A program made the position numbers and the translations under genes. From the NCBI GenBank assembly GCA_045110335.1, contig JBGCGB010000024.1, positions 260,044-324,043 on the forward strand: DNA of 64,000 nt, written 5' to 3'. The stretch comes from CALBPI01 sp045110335 (GTDB taxonomy: Bacteria; Pseudomonadota; Gammaproteobacteria; Steroidobacterales; Woeseiaceae). Shown in pieces: positions 50,789 through 60,711 of the stretch (position 1 is its first letter; every line of letters begins with the position of its first letter). A model generated the notes under the pieces. That model had not been told where the DNA came from. It made no database searches and saw only the letters and a list, made by a program, of their open reading frames with translations.

Positions 50789-52034
50789 GATACAGAACTT
50801 TACGTTGAATTTTGGGCCGCAGCATCCTGCGGCGCATGGTGTCTTGCGTCTTATTCTCGAGATGGATGGTGAGACCATCCAACGTGCAGATCCACACGTC
50901 GGTTTGTTGCATCGGGGTACAGAGAAGCTCGCCGAATCAAAACCTTTTAACCAGTCTATTGGTTACATGGATCGCCTCGACTACGTGTCGATGATGTGCA
51001 ACGAGCATGGCTATGTATTGGCGATCGAAAAGTTACTCGGCGTTGAAGCCCCGATTCGGGCCCAGTATATCCGGGTTATGTTCGACGAAGTCACCCGTAT
51101 CCTGAATCATCTGATGTGGCTAGGTGCGCACGGTCTCGATATTGGTGCAATGACCATGTTCTTGTACTGCTTCCGTGAACGTGAAGACCTGATGGACTGT
51201 TATGAAGCTGTTTCCGGCACGCGCATGCATGCGACGTATTATCGTCCCGGCGGCGTTTATCGTGATCTTCCGGAAACCATGCCTAAGTATGAAGCCTCTA
51301 AGTGGCGCTCTGAAAAGGACGCGGGTCGGCTTAACGAAAGTCGACGGGGCAGTTTGCTCGATTTCTTGGAAGACTTTACCAATCGTTTTCCGAAGTGTGT
51401 CGATGAGTACGAGACACTGCTGACTGACAACCGAATCTGGAAGCAGCGTACGGTCAATATCGGTGTGGTGACGCCCGAGCGCGCTCAACAGTTAGGCTTC
51501 ACCGGTCCGATGTTGCGAGGCTCCGGTATCGCATGGGACCTGCGCAAGAAACAACCGTACGAAGTCTATGACCTGATGGATTTTGATATTCCTGTTGGCG
51601 TCAATGGTGACTGCTATGACCGCTATCTCGTGCGTGTCGAGGAGATGCGTCAGTCGAACAGAATCATCAAGCAATGCATCGATTGGTTGCGTGGAAATCC
51701 TGGTCCGGTGATGTTGGACGATCGCAAAATCTCGCCACCGAAACGGGTTGAGATGAAGGGTGATATGGAATCGCTAATTCATCACTTCAAGTTGTTCACA
51801 GAGGGATACAGCGTGCCGGCAGGAGAGTCGTATGCCGCCATCGAGCATCCCAAAGGCGAGTTTGGCGTCTACATCGTTTCGGATGGTGCTAACAAGCCTT
51901 ACCGTGTCAAAGTTCGGGCACCGGGTTTTGCACATCTTTCAGCGATGAACGAAATGGTATCCGGTCATATGTTGGCGGATGTCGTGGCTGTGATCGGAAC
52001 GCAGGATATCGTTTTTGGCGAGATCGACAGATAA
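50781..52034 (+). CDS. nuoD: NADH-quinone oxidoreductase subunit D
   Basis: 417 residues, the 49-kDa homologue that forms the quinone pocket with NuoB. Motifs are NFGPQHPAAHGVLRLILEMDGE, HVGLLHRGTEKL, the quinone His and region HGLDIGAMTMFLYCFREREDL, and the C-terminal DIVFGEIDR. No cluster is bound. It starts within the last codons of nuoC. Confidence 0.97.
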   Translation: MSEIQNFTLNFGPQHPAAHGVLRLILEMDGETIQRADPHVGLLHRGTEKLAESKPFNQSIGYMDRLDYVSMMCNEHGYVLAIEKLLGVEAPIRAQYIRVMFDEVTRILNHLMWLGAHGLDIGAMTMFLYCFREREDLMDCYEAVSGTRMHATYYRPGGVYRDLPETMPKYEASKWRSEKDAGRLNESRRGSLLDFLEDFTNRFPKCVDEYETLLTDNRIWKQRTVNIGVVTPERAQQLGFTGPMLRGSGIAWDLRKKQPYEVYDLMDFDIPVGVNGDCYDRYLVRVEEMRQSNRIIKQCIDWLRGNPGPVMLDDRKISPPKRVEMKGDMESLIHHFKLFTEGYSVPAGESYAAIEHPKGEFGVYIVSDGANKPYRVKVRAPGFAHLSAMNEMVSGHMLADVVAVIGTQDIVFGEIDR

Positions 52035-52072
52035 GCGGTTGCTTGATCTGATTGAAGCATATTCGAGATTTT

Positions 52073-52585
52073 ATGATGAACGAGACAACACCAAAGAACG
52101 ATAGCTCGATTTTGTCAGCGCATGTTCTAGAAGAAATTGATGCGTGGCGTCAGCGCTTTCCGGAAGATCGCGCGCGCTCGGCAGTGATCGGTGCGTTGCA
52201 TGCCGTGCAACATGAGAATCACGGTTTTGTGACGACACCACAAATGGACGCCGTCGCGGCTTATCTTGATTTGGAACCGATCAAGGTTTACGAGGTGGCG
52301 ACTTTTTACTCCATGTTTGAAACGAAACCTGTTGGTCGCCACAACGTCGCGATTTGCACGAATGTGTCTTGCATGTTGCGAGGCGGTGAAGAACTGGTTG
52401 CTGCTGCGGAGAAAAAACTCGGCATCAAACTGGGTGAGAGCACCGAAGACGGGCGGATTTATCTAAAACGTGAAGAGGAGTGCCTCGCAGCCTGCTGTGG
52501 CGCACCGATGATGATGGTGGATCACGTCTATCACGAGAACCTGACGCCAGACGCCATGCTCGGCATTCTGGATGAGTTGGACTAA
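52073..52585 (+). CDS. nuoE: NADH-quinone oxidoreductase subunit E
   Basis: 170 residues from ATG at 52073; a second ATG directly follows and TTG at 52052 is less likely. It is the thioredoxin-fold 24-kDa subunit with the binuclear N1a cluster: CTNVSCMLRGGEEL and EEECLAACCGAPMMMV supply the four cysteines. It works with NuoF and NuoG in the NADH-dehydrogenase module. Confidence 0.96.
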   Translation: MMNETTPKNDSSILSAHVLEEIDAWRQRFPEDRARSAVIGALHAVQHENHGFVTTPQMDAVAAYLDLEPIKVYEVATFYSMFETKPVGRHNVAICTNVSCMLRGGEELVAAAEKKLGIKLGESTEDGRIYLKREEECLAACCGAPMMMVDHVYHENLTPDAMLGILDELD

Positions 52586-52589
52586 CCTT

Positions 52590-53888
52590 ATGGAACAGAA
52601 TACGGTTTGTTACGCCACCCTGGACAAAGATGCCCCCTGGTCGATCGACGCTTATCGCGCGACGGGTGGTTATGAGTCTTGGGAGCGCATCATTAAGGGC
52701 GAACTTTCTCCAGATGAGGTCATTGATATCGTCAAGGCTTCGGGTCTTCGCGGTCGTGGCGGCGCCGGTTTCCCTACCGGCCTGAAGTGGAGTTTTATGC
52801 CGCGTTCGGCACCGGTCCAGAAGTACCTGGTATGCAATTCGGATGAGAGTGAGCCCGGCACTTGCCATGATCGGGAGATCCTTCGCGGCAATCCACATTC
52901 GTTAGTGGAAGGCATGGCAATCGCGGCCTACGCGATGGGCGCAACAGTCGCTTACAATTACATTCGCGGCGAGTTCATCGAAGAGCCCGTGCCACGTTTT
53001 GAGGCGGCCGTGAAAGAAGCATACGACGCAGGCTTGTTGGGCGCGAATATTCGAGGCTCCGGTATCGATTTTGATCTGCAGACGTTTGTTGGCGCAGGCG
53101 CCTATATTTGCGGTGAAGAAACCGCCTTGCTGGAATCGCTCGAAGGCAAGCAAGGCAAGCCGCGGTTTAAGCCGCCGTTTCCGGCAAACTTCGGTTTGTA
53201 TGGCAAGCCTACAACAATCAACAACACGCAATCGTTGGCCAGTGTGCCGACCATTATCCGAAAGGGTGCGGATTGGTTTAAAGAGTTGGGCGTGGAGAAC
53301 TCCGGTGGAACGGCGATTTTCTCGGTCTCTGGCCATATCGAAAAACCAATGAACGTGGAATTGCCGATGGGTATTCCATTCCGTGAGTTGCTGGATATGT
53401 GCGGTGGTGTTTGGAAGGGCCGAAAACTCAAGGCCGTTATTCCAGGTGGGTCATCCGTCCCGGTTGTGCCGGCCGAGATCATGATGGATTGCACAATGGA
53501 TTACGACTCGCTGAAAGAAGCCGGATCTTCGTTCGGAACGGGTGCGGTCATGGTGATGGACGAGACGACCTGCATGGTTCGTGTACTGCGTCGCATCTCG
53601 CGTTTCTATATGGCCGAATCTTGTGGTCAATGCACGCCTTGCCGTGAAGGCACGGGCTGGATGTATCGCATGCTGACCGGCTTTCTGGAAGGGCGCGGTA
53701 CAGAAGCCGATTTGGATCGTCTGCTCGACGTCGCCAACAAGATTGAAGGGCATACAATTTGTGCGCTTGGTGATGCAGCGGCTTGGCCCGTACAGAGTTT
53801 CTTGAAGCACTACCGGCATGAGTTCGAATTCATGGTAGCGAACGGCGGGCGAAGTATTGTCGATGCCGATGCCGGCAAGGCGGCTTAA
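52590..53888 (+). CDS. nuoF: NADH-quinone oxidoreductase subunit F
   Basis: About 432 residues from ATG at 52590; ATG at 52572 would overlap nuoE by 14 bp and is possible. NuoF binds FMN and NADH (GLRGRGGAGFPTGLKWSFMP, CNSDESEPGTCHDREI) and the tetranuclear N3 cluster (SCGQCTPCREGTGWMY, then HTICALGDAAAWP). Electrons enter complex I here. It is full length. Confidence 0.97.
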   Translation: MEQNTVCYATLDKDAPWSIDAYRATGGYESWERIIKGELSPDEVIDIVKASGLRGRGGAGFPTGLKWSFMPRSAPVQKYLVCNSDESEPGTCHDREILRGNPHSLVEGMAIAAYAMGATVAYNYIRGEFIEEPVPRFEAAVKEAYDAGLLGANIRGSGIDFDLQTFVGAGAYICGEETALLESLEGKQGKPRFKPPFPANFGLYGKPTTINNTQSLASVPTIIRKGADWFKELGVENSGGTAIFSVSGHIEKPMNVELPMGIPFRELLDMCGGVWKGRKLKAVIPGGSSVPVVPAEIMMDCTMDYDSLKEAGSSFGTGAVMVMDETTCMVRVLRRISRFYMAESCGQCTPCREGTGWMYRMLTGFLEGRGTEADLDRLLDVANKIEGHTICALGDAAAWPVQSFLKHYRHEFEFMVANGGRSIVDADAGKAA

Positions 53889-53941
53889 AACAAATTTTAC
53901 GATGGTTAGAACACCATCATGATAAGGATGAATGAAACGTC

Positions 53942-56140
53942 ATGAGTGACGCCGATCAACAAGACGATATGGTCAATCTTGAGATTGATGGCCAGGCAGT
54001 GAAAGCACGCAAAGGTCAAATGATCATTGAGGCGACGGACGCGGCCAAGGCCTACGTCCCTAGATTCTGTTATCACGAGAAATTGTCGGTAGCGGCAAAC
54101 TGCCGCATGTGTCTGGTCGAGGTCGAACGGGCACCAAAACCATTGCCGGCGTGCGCGACGCCGGTTGCTGAAGGCATGAAGATTTCGACGAAGTCGGCCT
54201 ATGCGATCAAAGCGCAACGCGCAACCATGGAATTCCTGCTAATCAATCACCCGCTTGATTGCCCGATCTGTGATCAAGGCGGCGAATGCGAGTTGCAAGA
54301 TTTGGCGATGGGATATGGCCGTGATGTTTCACGCTATACCGAACGCAAGCGCGTTGTAAAAGACAAGAATATCGGACCACTAGTGTCCACCGACATGACG
54401 CGTTGTATTCACTGCACGCGTTGCGTCCGTTTCGGTAAAGAAGTCCAGGGTATTCAGGAATTGGGTACGACCGGTCGCGGTGAGCAGATGCAGATTGGTA
54501 CCTACATAGAAAACAATGTCGACCATGAATTGTCTGGCAATATCATCGACCTTTGTCCGGTCGGAGCATTGAACAACAAACCCTATCGATACAGCGCTCG
54601 TGCTTGGGAAATGGTCCAGAAGCCCATGATCGGCGCCCATGACTGTGTGGGTTCGAATGTATTCGCACATACCTTGCGTGGTCGTATCAAGCGGGTTGTA
54701 CCGAAGCCGAATGAGGCGATCAATGAAACCTGGATTTCAGATCGTGATCGTTTTTCCTACGAAGGCATTTATTCTGACGATCGCTTGCAAACGCCGAAAC
54801 TGAAGATTGATGGTGAGTGGCAGGATGTGAGTTGGCAGCAAGCGATCGAAGTGGCCGCGAAGTCGCTTCGGGATGCCGGCGAGGACTTAGGTTTTCTGGT
54901 TTCGCCTTCTGCGACCGTCGAAGAGGGCTTTTTACTTCAGCGGATTGCCGAACACTTAGGTACGGCTAACATTGATCATCGTTTGTCGCGACGTGACTTT
55001 ACCGATCAAGCAAGTGACCCATCGTTTGCCTATTTGGGACAGTCTCTAGAATCACTAGATGAGCTCGACGGTGCGCTGGTTGTTGGGTCGAATTTGCGGC
55101 AAGAGGCGCCCATCATCGCGCATCGTTTACGTAAGGCAGCCGTGAACAATCAGGCTCGGGTAGCGAGCATTGATGCCGAGAAAAATGCCTATCATTTTCC
55201 AATGATCGCTCAGGTCGAAGATGGTTTAGTGGCCGGTTTGGCGGCGACGCTTTCGGCGGCTGCCGACCAAACCGGTAAACCGGTTCCAGCGTCGGTCGCA
55301 AGTTTCGCCAGCAGTGTCGATGTTAATGAATCTCATCGACGAGCGGCTAGTGCATTGGTTGAGTCCGAGAATGCAATGTTGTTGCTGGGTTTGGTGGCTG
55401 TCTCGCATGCGGCGTTTAGTGAGCTACGGTTATTGGCGGTGGCGCTTGCCGACATGACCAACGCAACATTGGGTTACGTTTCTGAGGGAGCGAACAGTGC
55501 CGGTTTGGCGCTTGCCGGGGTCCTCCCGCATCGCAGCTTGGGCGGCCTGGCACGCAGCGCGACCGGCGCCTCAGTTGTCGATATGTTGGCTAGTCCACCT
55601 GCTTGTACCGTGCTTTGGAATGTAGAGCCAAACTCGGACCTGGGCGCGGTCAGTGATGCATCCGAAAAACTACAAGCATCGGAAATCGTCATTTCAATGT
55701 CGCCGTATTTTGACGCAGCCACGGCCGAATATGCCGATATCGCGTTGCCGATCGGAACGTTTGCGGAAACGGCGGGTACCTTCGTGAACATCGAGGGGCG
55801 GGCGCAATCTTGGCATGGTGTTGCAACGCCGGTCGGCGAATCTCGTCCTGGCTGGAAAGTGCTTCGTGTGTTGGGTAATGCGCTGGAACTTCCGAATTGC
55901 GACTACACCGACGCAGCCGAGCTAGCGGCGGAAGCCATGACCGCGATCGGTGTTGTGAAGGGTAGCAATGCTTACGCGGGCAATTTCGAGCCCCGACATG
56001 TCAACGGCGAGGACGCCGCTGTTTCGATGTATGCCAAGCCAATCTATGAAGTGGATTCTGTCGTCCGACGTGCTCAGGCGTTGCAATTGACCGGTGCTGG
56101 CATTACCGGCAGTGCGGACCGTCGGGAGCATAACGCATGA
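53942..56140 (+). CDS. nuoG: NADH-quinone oxidoreductase subunit G
   Basis: 732 residues. The N-terminal ferredoxin-like part binds N1b, N4 and N5: VPRFCYHEKLSVAANCRMCLVEV, HPLDCPICDQGGECELQD and CIHCTRCVRFGKEVQG, followed by the molybdopterin-oxidoreductase-like part without cofactor. It is shorter than the roughly 900-residue E. coli protein and fits the size of other gamma- and alpha-proteobacterial NuoG. The end overlaps nuoH by 4 bp. Confidence 0.96.
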   Translation: MSDADQQDDMVNLEIDGQAVKARKGQMIIEATDAAKAYVPRFCYHEKLSVAANCRMCLVEVERAPKPLPACATPVAEGMKISTKSAYAIKAQRATMEFLLINHPLDCPICDQGGECELQDLAMGYGRDVSRYTERKRVVKDKNIGPLVSTDMTRCIHCTRCVRFGKEVQGIQELGTTGRGEQMQIGTYIENNVDHELSGNIIDLCPVGALNNKPYRYSARAWEMVQKPMIGAHDCVGSNVFAHTLRGRIKRVVPKPNEAINETWISDRDRFSYEGIYSDDRLQTPKLKIDGEWQDVSWQQAIEVAAKSLRDAGEDLGFLVSPSATVEEGFLLQRIAEHLGTANIDHRLSRRDFTDQASDPSFAYLGQSLESLDELDGALVVGSNLRQEAPIIAHRLRKAAVNNQARVASIDAEKNAYHFPMIAQVEDGLVAGLAATLSAAADQTGKPVPASVASFASSVDVNESHRRAASALVESENAMLLLGLVAVSHAAFSELRLLAVALADMTNATLGYVSEGANSAGLALAGVLPHRSLGGLARSATGASVVDMLASPPACTVLWNVEPNSDLGAVSDASEKLQASEIVISMSPYFDAATAEYADIALPIGTFAETAGTFVNIEGRAQSWHGVATPVGESRPGWKVLRVLGNALELPNCDYTDAAELAAEAMTAIGVVKGSNAYAGNFEPRHVNGEDAAVSMYAKPIYEVDSVVRRAQALQLTGAGITGSADRREHNA

Positions 56141-57258
56141 ACAGGAAATGGTTGCTTGGTTTAGTTGCGCTCTTGATGCCGTTGACGGCGGCAGCTGAGA
56201 CCGAAACTTTCTGGTTATCATTGCCGGAACCATTGCGCTTGACGATCTGGACTACCGCCCAGATTTTGATGGTCACTGTTGGTCTAATCTTGTGCGTTGC
56301 TTACATGACGTTGGCGGAACGCAAGATCATCGGTTTTATCCAGAATCGGGTTGGGCCAAACCGCGTCGGGTTTAAGGGCTTGTTACAACCGTTCGCCGAC
56401 GTCTTTAAGTTGCTTTTCAAAGAAGTGGTTATCCCGAGCAGCTCGAATAAGTTCCTGTTCATCATTGCACCGTTGCTCGCCATTACGCCGGCGTTTGCGA
56501 CGTGGGCAGTTATGCCCATTACCGATGACTTCGTGCTCGCCGATATCGATGCCGGTCTTTTGTATGTGCTTGCGCTCACCTCTATGGGCGTCTACGGCGT
56601 TATTCTGGCGGGATGGGCGACCAACTCAAAGTATGCGTTGCTCGGTGCGATGCGGTCGGCGGCTCAGATTGTCGCTTATGAGATTGCGATGGGTTTTGCG
56701 CTCGTTGGTGTTCTGATGGCGGCGGGTAGCCTTAATCTCGGCGAAATTATTCTCGCGCAGCAGGGCGGCATGAGTCATTGGTTCTTCCTTTGGTTAGCAC
56801 CGCTGTTCGTCGTTTATTTTATTTCGGGCGTCGCTGAAACAAACCGGGCGCCTTTTGATGTCGCCGAGGGCGAGTCCGAAATTGTTGCGGGCTTCCATGT
56901 TGAATACTCAGGCGTCGCTTTCGCCGTGTTCTTCCTGGCGGAATACGCAAACATGATTCTGATCGCGGCACTGACTGTAATTTTCTTCTTGGGCGGATGG
57001 CTTTCTCCGTTTGAGGGACTGCTAGGTTCCGACTCACTGCTTGGTCAGCCTAGTTTCTTCTGGTTCGCATTAAAAACGTCTTTCTTCCTTTTCTGTTTTC
57101 TATGGTTCCGCGCCACGTTCCCGCGTTATCGCTATGACCAGATCATGCGGTTGGGTTGGAAGGTATTTATTCCGGTGACCATCGTATGGATTGCCGTAGA
57201 GGGCGTGATGGTATGGCAGCAATGGGGGCCGTGGGCGCGTTTTGCGACCAATGGATAA
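56137..57258 (+). CDS. nuoH: NADH-quinone oxidoreductase subunit H
   Basis: 373 residues with about eight to nine helices; it links the quinone site to the membrane arm. Signatures are ERKIIGFIQNRVGPNRVGFKGLLQPFADVFKL, MRSAAQIVAYEIAMGFALVGV and ETNRAPFDVAEGESEIVAGFHVEYSG. The N-terminal 20 residues are hydrophobic and may be a signal-like extension of helix 1. Confidence 0.96.
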   Translation: MNRKWLLGLVALLMPLTAAAETETFWLSLPEPLRLTIWTTAQILMVTVGLILCVAYMTLAERKIIGFIQNRVGPNRVGFKGLLQPFADVFKLLFKEVVIPSSSNKFLFIIAPLLAITPAFATWAVMPITDDFVLADIDAGLLYVLALTSMGVYGVILAGWATNSKYALLGAMRSAAQIVAYEIAMGFALVGVLMAAGSLNLGEIILAQQGGMSHWFFLWLAPLFVVYFISGVAETNRAPFDVAEGESEIVAGFHVEYSGVAFAVFFLAEYANMILIAALTVIFFLGGWLSPFEGLLGSDSLLGQPSFFWFALKTSFFLFCFLWFRATFPRYRYDQIMRLGWKVFIPVTIVWIAVEGVMVWQQWGPWARFATNG

Positions 57259-57270
57259 TGAGTAAGCGAC

Positions 57271-57750
57271 ATGCGTAATTTACTAAAAACCTTTTTCCTC
57301 GCTGAGCTTTGGCAAGGCCTCATGTTGACGGGGCGCAATCTTTTCAAGAAAAAGGTCACGCTGAACTATCCTGAAGAAAAAACGCCCCAGTCTCCGCGTT
57401 TCCGCGGACTGCACGCTTTGCGTCGCTATCCCAACGGAGAAGAACGCTGTATTGCCTGCAAACTGTGCGAGGCGGTTTGTCCGGCGTTGGCGATCACGAT
57501 TGAGTCAGACGTCAGTGCGGACGGTACACGTCGTACGACGCGCTACGACATTGATTTATTTAAGTGCATCTATTGCGGGTTTTGTGAAGAAGCCTGTCCT
57601 GTTGATGCCATTGTTGAGTCTCGTATTCATGAATATCACATGGAAAATCGTGGCGAGAACATCATGACGAAAGACAAGCTTCTGGCTATTGGCGATCGCT
57701 ACGAAGCCATGATTTCAGCGGACAAGGCATCTGATGCGAACTACCGCTAG
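57271..57750 (+). CDS. nuoI: NADH-quinone oxidoreductase subunit I
   Basis: 159 residues with two complete 4Fe-4S ferredoxin motifs, CIACKLCEAVCPALAI and CIYCGFCEEACPVDAI, for clusters N6a and N6b. It passes electrons from NuoG to NuoB. The N-terminal amphipathic segment anchors it at the membrane arm. Confidence 0.97.
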   Translation: MRNLLKTFFLAELWQGLMLTGRNLFKKKVTLNYPEEKTPQSPRFRGLHALRRYPNGEERCIACKLCEAVCPALAITIESDVSADGTRRTTRYDIDLFKCIYCGFCEEACPVDAIVESRIHEYHMENRGENIMTKDKLLAIGDRYEAMISADKASDANYR

Positions 57751-57807
57751 TTTTTTTGAGTTTCAACCATTGAGTAGTGCAGCTATGAACTGCAATTGGG
57801 GAACACT

Positions 57808-58410
57808 GTGTTGATAAATTTGCTGTTCTACACGTTTAGCGCAGTATTGATTGGGGCCGCACTCGGGGTGATTTTTTCACGTAACCCGATGCACTCGGTC
57901 ATGTTTCTGGTTTTGGCATTTTTTAACAGCGCCGTCTTGTGGCTGTTGTTGCAAGCGGAGTTTCTGGCGATCGCGCTTGTGCTCGTTTATGTCGGTGCCG
58001 TTATGGTGTTGTTCTTGTTCGTCGTCATGATGCTTGATGTCAATGTCGAAAAACTTCGCGATGGATTTACGCGATATGCACCGGTTGGCTTGCTAGTCGC
58101 GGTCATTATGGTCATCGAGTTGACGCAGGTCATTTGGGTGCGTAGTTGGGGAATCATCAGCTTGACAGATGCCCCGCCATTGCCAGCCGACTACAGCAAC
58201 ACCAAAGCGCTTGGCAGCATTCTTTACACCGAGCACGTCTATGCATTTGAGCTAGCTTCCGTCATTCTCCTGCTTGCGATTGTTGCGGCAATCACGCTCA
58301 CGATGCGTAAACGACCAGGCCTCAAGGTTCAGGATATCAACAAGCAAGTGTCCGTTAGCGCCAAGGACCGGGTCCGCCTGGTCAGCATGGACGCGGAGGA
58401 ACGGCAATGA
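57808..58410 (+). CDS. nuoJ: NADH-quinone oxidoreductase subunit J
   Basis: 200 residues from GTG at 57808, with GGGGA six bases before; a TTG at 57796 is in frame. Five helices, with the conserved third helix FLAIALVLVYVGAVMVLFLFVVMML that shows the pi-bulge of the family. The C-terminal tail is cytoplasmic. The stop is shared with the nuoK start (ATGA). Confidence 0.95.
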   Translation: MLINLLFYTFSAVLIGAALGVIFSRNPMHSVMFLVLAFFNSAVLWLLLQAEFLAIALVLVYVGAVMVLFLFVVMMLDVNVEKLRDGFTRYAPVGLLVAVIMVIELTQVIWVRSWGIISLTDAPPLPADYSNTKALGSILYTEHVYAFELASVILLLAIVAAITLTMRKRPGLKVQDINKQVSVSAKDRVRLVSMDAEERQ

Positions 58411-58715
58411 CGATCGGTCTACAACACTATCTGACATTGTCCGCGATTCTTTTTTCAGTCAGTGTCGCCGGCATTTTTATCAATCGCCGTAACATCATTC
58501 TATTGTTGATGTGCATCGAACTTATGTTGCTGTCGGTGAATTTCAATTTCGTTGCGTTTTCGCGTTATCTCGGAGACGAAACGGGGCAAGTGTTCGTCTT
58601 CTTCATATTGACAGTTGCTGCTGCTGAGGCTGCGATCGGGTTGGCCATCCTCGTGGTGCTATTCCGAAATCAACGCAGCATCAATGTTGACGAACTCAAC
58701 GAGATGAAGGGATGA
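58407..58715 (+). CDS. nuoK: NADH-quinone oxidoreductase subunit K
   Basis: 102 residues with three helices. The two membrane glutamates of the proton path lie in LLMCIELMLLSVNFNFVAF and FFILTVAAAEAAIGLAILV. It overlaps nuoJ and nuoL by 4 bp each, so it is translated in step with both. Confidence 0.96.
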   Translation: MTIGLQHYLTLSAILFSVSVAGIFINRRNIILLLMCIELMLLSVNFNFVAFSRYLGDETGQVFVFFILTVAAAEAAIGLAILVVLFRNQRSINVDELNEMKG

Positions 58716-60682
58716 CCATGCAGTCAACGCATCTGACGGTGGTGCTCGCGCCATTGTTCGCCGCTCTCGTGGCAGGCTTGTTCGGCAAGCAAGTGGGTCG
58801 AGTCGGCAGCCATCTGGTCACCATCCTTGGTGTGGGGGTTTCGTTTGTCTTGTCCTGCAAGGTCTTCTTACATGTAGGCGCGGGCGGCCTTGCTGAGAAC
58901 TATAGCGTTTATACGTGGGCTGTCACTGACGGACTGCGGATGGAGGTAGGATTCCTGGTTGATCGACTGACTGCGATGATGATGGTTGTTGTCACGTTCG
59001 TATCGCTCATGGTGCATATCTACACCATCGGTTACATGAAAGACGATCCAGGTTATCAACGGTTCTTCAGCTACATCTCTTTGTTTACCTTTGCGATGTT
59101 GATGCTGGTCATGTCGAACAATTTCCTGCAACTGTTCTTTGGCTGGGAGTTGGTGGGCTTGGTGTCTTATCTGTTGATCGGTTTTTGGTACAAAAAGCCG
59201 ACGGCCATTTTCGCGAACATGAAAGCGTTCCTGGTCAATCGGGTAGGAGACTTCGGATTCCTGCTCGGGATTGCGGGCATTGTTGCGTTTACCGGATCAC
59301 TGGACTACCAGTTCGCATTTGATTCGGCGCCGGCGTTGGCCGAAGAGTCGATTGAGATATTTTCCGGCAAGCCGTGGAACGCGGTGACTGTTATTTGTAT
59401 CTTGCTGTTCATTGGTGCAATGGGTAAGTCTGCTCAGGCACCACTGCATGTCTGGTTGCCGGATTCTATGGAAGGCCCTACACCGATCTCGGCCTTGATT
59501 CATGCTGCGACGATGGTGACGGCTGGCATCTTTATGGTGGCTAGAATGTCTCCATTGTTTGAGCTATCAGCAACTGCGCTGAATTTCATCCTGGTTATCG
59601 GTGCCTTTACGGCCTTCTTTATGGGCTTGTTGGGTGTTATTCAAAACGACATTAAGCGTGTCGTCGCTTACTCAACCTTATCGCAGCTCGGTTACATGAC
59701 CGTAGCGCTCGGAGCGTCAGCGTATGCCGCAGGCGTTTTTCACCTGATGACGCATGCGTTCTTTAAGGCGTTGTTATTCCTTGCGGCGGGCTCCGTCATC
59801 ATCGCTATGCATCACGAACAAGACATTCGCAAGATGGGCGGTCTCCGCAAGTACCTGCCGATTACCTACTGGACATCACTGGCGGGTTCATTGGCATTGA
59901 TTGGATTTCCATTCACGTCGGGTTTCTTCTCGAAAGATGCACTGATCGAAGCGGTGGGGGAGACGGCGCACTTACAACACGGACTGCCGCAAACGCTCGC
60001 CTACTGGAGTGTTCTTGCGGGTGTTTTTATCACCGCGCTGTATTCGTTCCGGATGTTCTTCCTGGTGTTCCACGGTGAGCCGCGAATGGATGCCCATACG
60101 CGAGAGCATCTCAAGGAAAGCCCGCTGGTTGTGACTATCCCGCTCATTCTTCTGGCAATTCCGTCTCTGGCTATTGGTTGGTTTACGATTCAGCCAATGC
60201 TATTCGGATATTTCTTTGACGGTGCCATTACGCCGAATGCAGCCACCGATCCGCTGTTGGTGCTGGGCAATGAGTGGCATGGGCAGTTGGCCTTTGTCAT
60301 TCACGCTTTGCAAGGCCCGGCGTTTTGGCTATCGACTGCCGGTTTGGTGACCGCTTGGTTTATCTGGCTGCGCCGCCCGGAGATTGCAGCGACTGCGGCA
60401 ACACGACTGTCTGGCGTCAAGCGGCTGCTTGAAAATAAGTACTACTTCGATGACCTCTGGATCAAAGGCTTTGCCGGCAGTGGGCGCTTGCTGGGTAAAG
60501 GGCTTTGGAAAGTCGGTGACGAAGCAATCATTGACGGCACAATGGTCAATGGAACGGCGGGCCTCATAGGTTGGTCATCAGGCATTTTACGAAAAGTGCA
60601 GGGCGGATATTTATATGTCTATGCTTTTGCAATGGTACTCGGATTAACCGGAATTCTTGGCTGGCTGTTGCTCAAGTCCTGA
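58712..60682 (+). CDS. nuoL: NADH-quinone oxidoreductase subunit L
   Basis: 656 residues, the largest antiporter-like proton-pumping subunit. MFVGWELVGLVSYLLIGFW-like segment (FFGWELVGLVSYLLIGFWYKKP) holds the essential Glu; GAMGKSAQAPLHVWLPDSMEGPTPISALIHAATMVTAG and NDIKRVVAYSTLSQLGYM mark the conserved helices. The C-terminal lateral helix follows. ATG at 58712, six bases before a second ATG, overlaps nuoK. Confidence 0.97.
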   Translation: MTMQSTHLTVVLAPLFAALVAGLFGKQVGRVGSHLVTILGVGVSFVLSCKVFLHVGAGGLAENYSVYTWAVTDGLRMEVGFLVDRLTAMMMVVVTFVSLMVHIYTIGYMKDDPGYQRFFSYISLFTFAMLMLVMSNNFLQLFFGWELVGLVSYLLIGFWYKKPTAIFANMKAFLVNRVGDFGFLLGIAGIVAFTGSLDYQFAFDSAPALAEESIEIFSGKPWNAVTVICILLFIGAMGKSAQAPLHVWLPDSMEGPTPISALIHAATMVTAGIFMVARMSPLFELSATALNFILVIGAFTAFFMGLLGVIQNDIKRVVAYSTLSQLGYMTVALGASAYAAGVFHLMTHAFFKALLFLAAGSVIIAMHHEQDIRKMGGLRKYLPITYWTSLAGSLALIGFPFTSGFFSKDALIEAVGETAHLQHGLPQTLAYWSVLAGVFITALYSFRMFFLVFHGEPRMDAHTREHLKESPLVVTIPLILLAIPSLAIGWFTIQPMLFGYFFDGAITPNAATDPLLVLGNEWHGQLAFVIHALQGPAFWLSTAGLVTAWFIWLRRPEIAATAATRLSGVKRLLENKYYFDDLWIKGFAGSGRLLGKGLWKVGDEAIIDGTMVNGTAGLIGWSSGILRKVQGGYLYVYAFAMVLGLTGILGWLLLKS

Positions 60683-60711
60683 TTCCTGATAGCTGATAAG
60701 AATAACTAAAC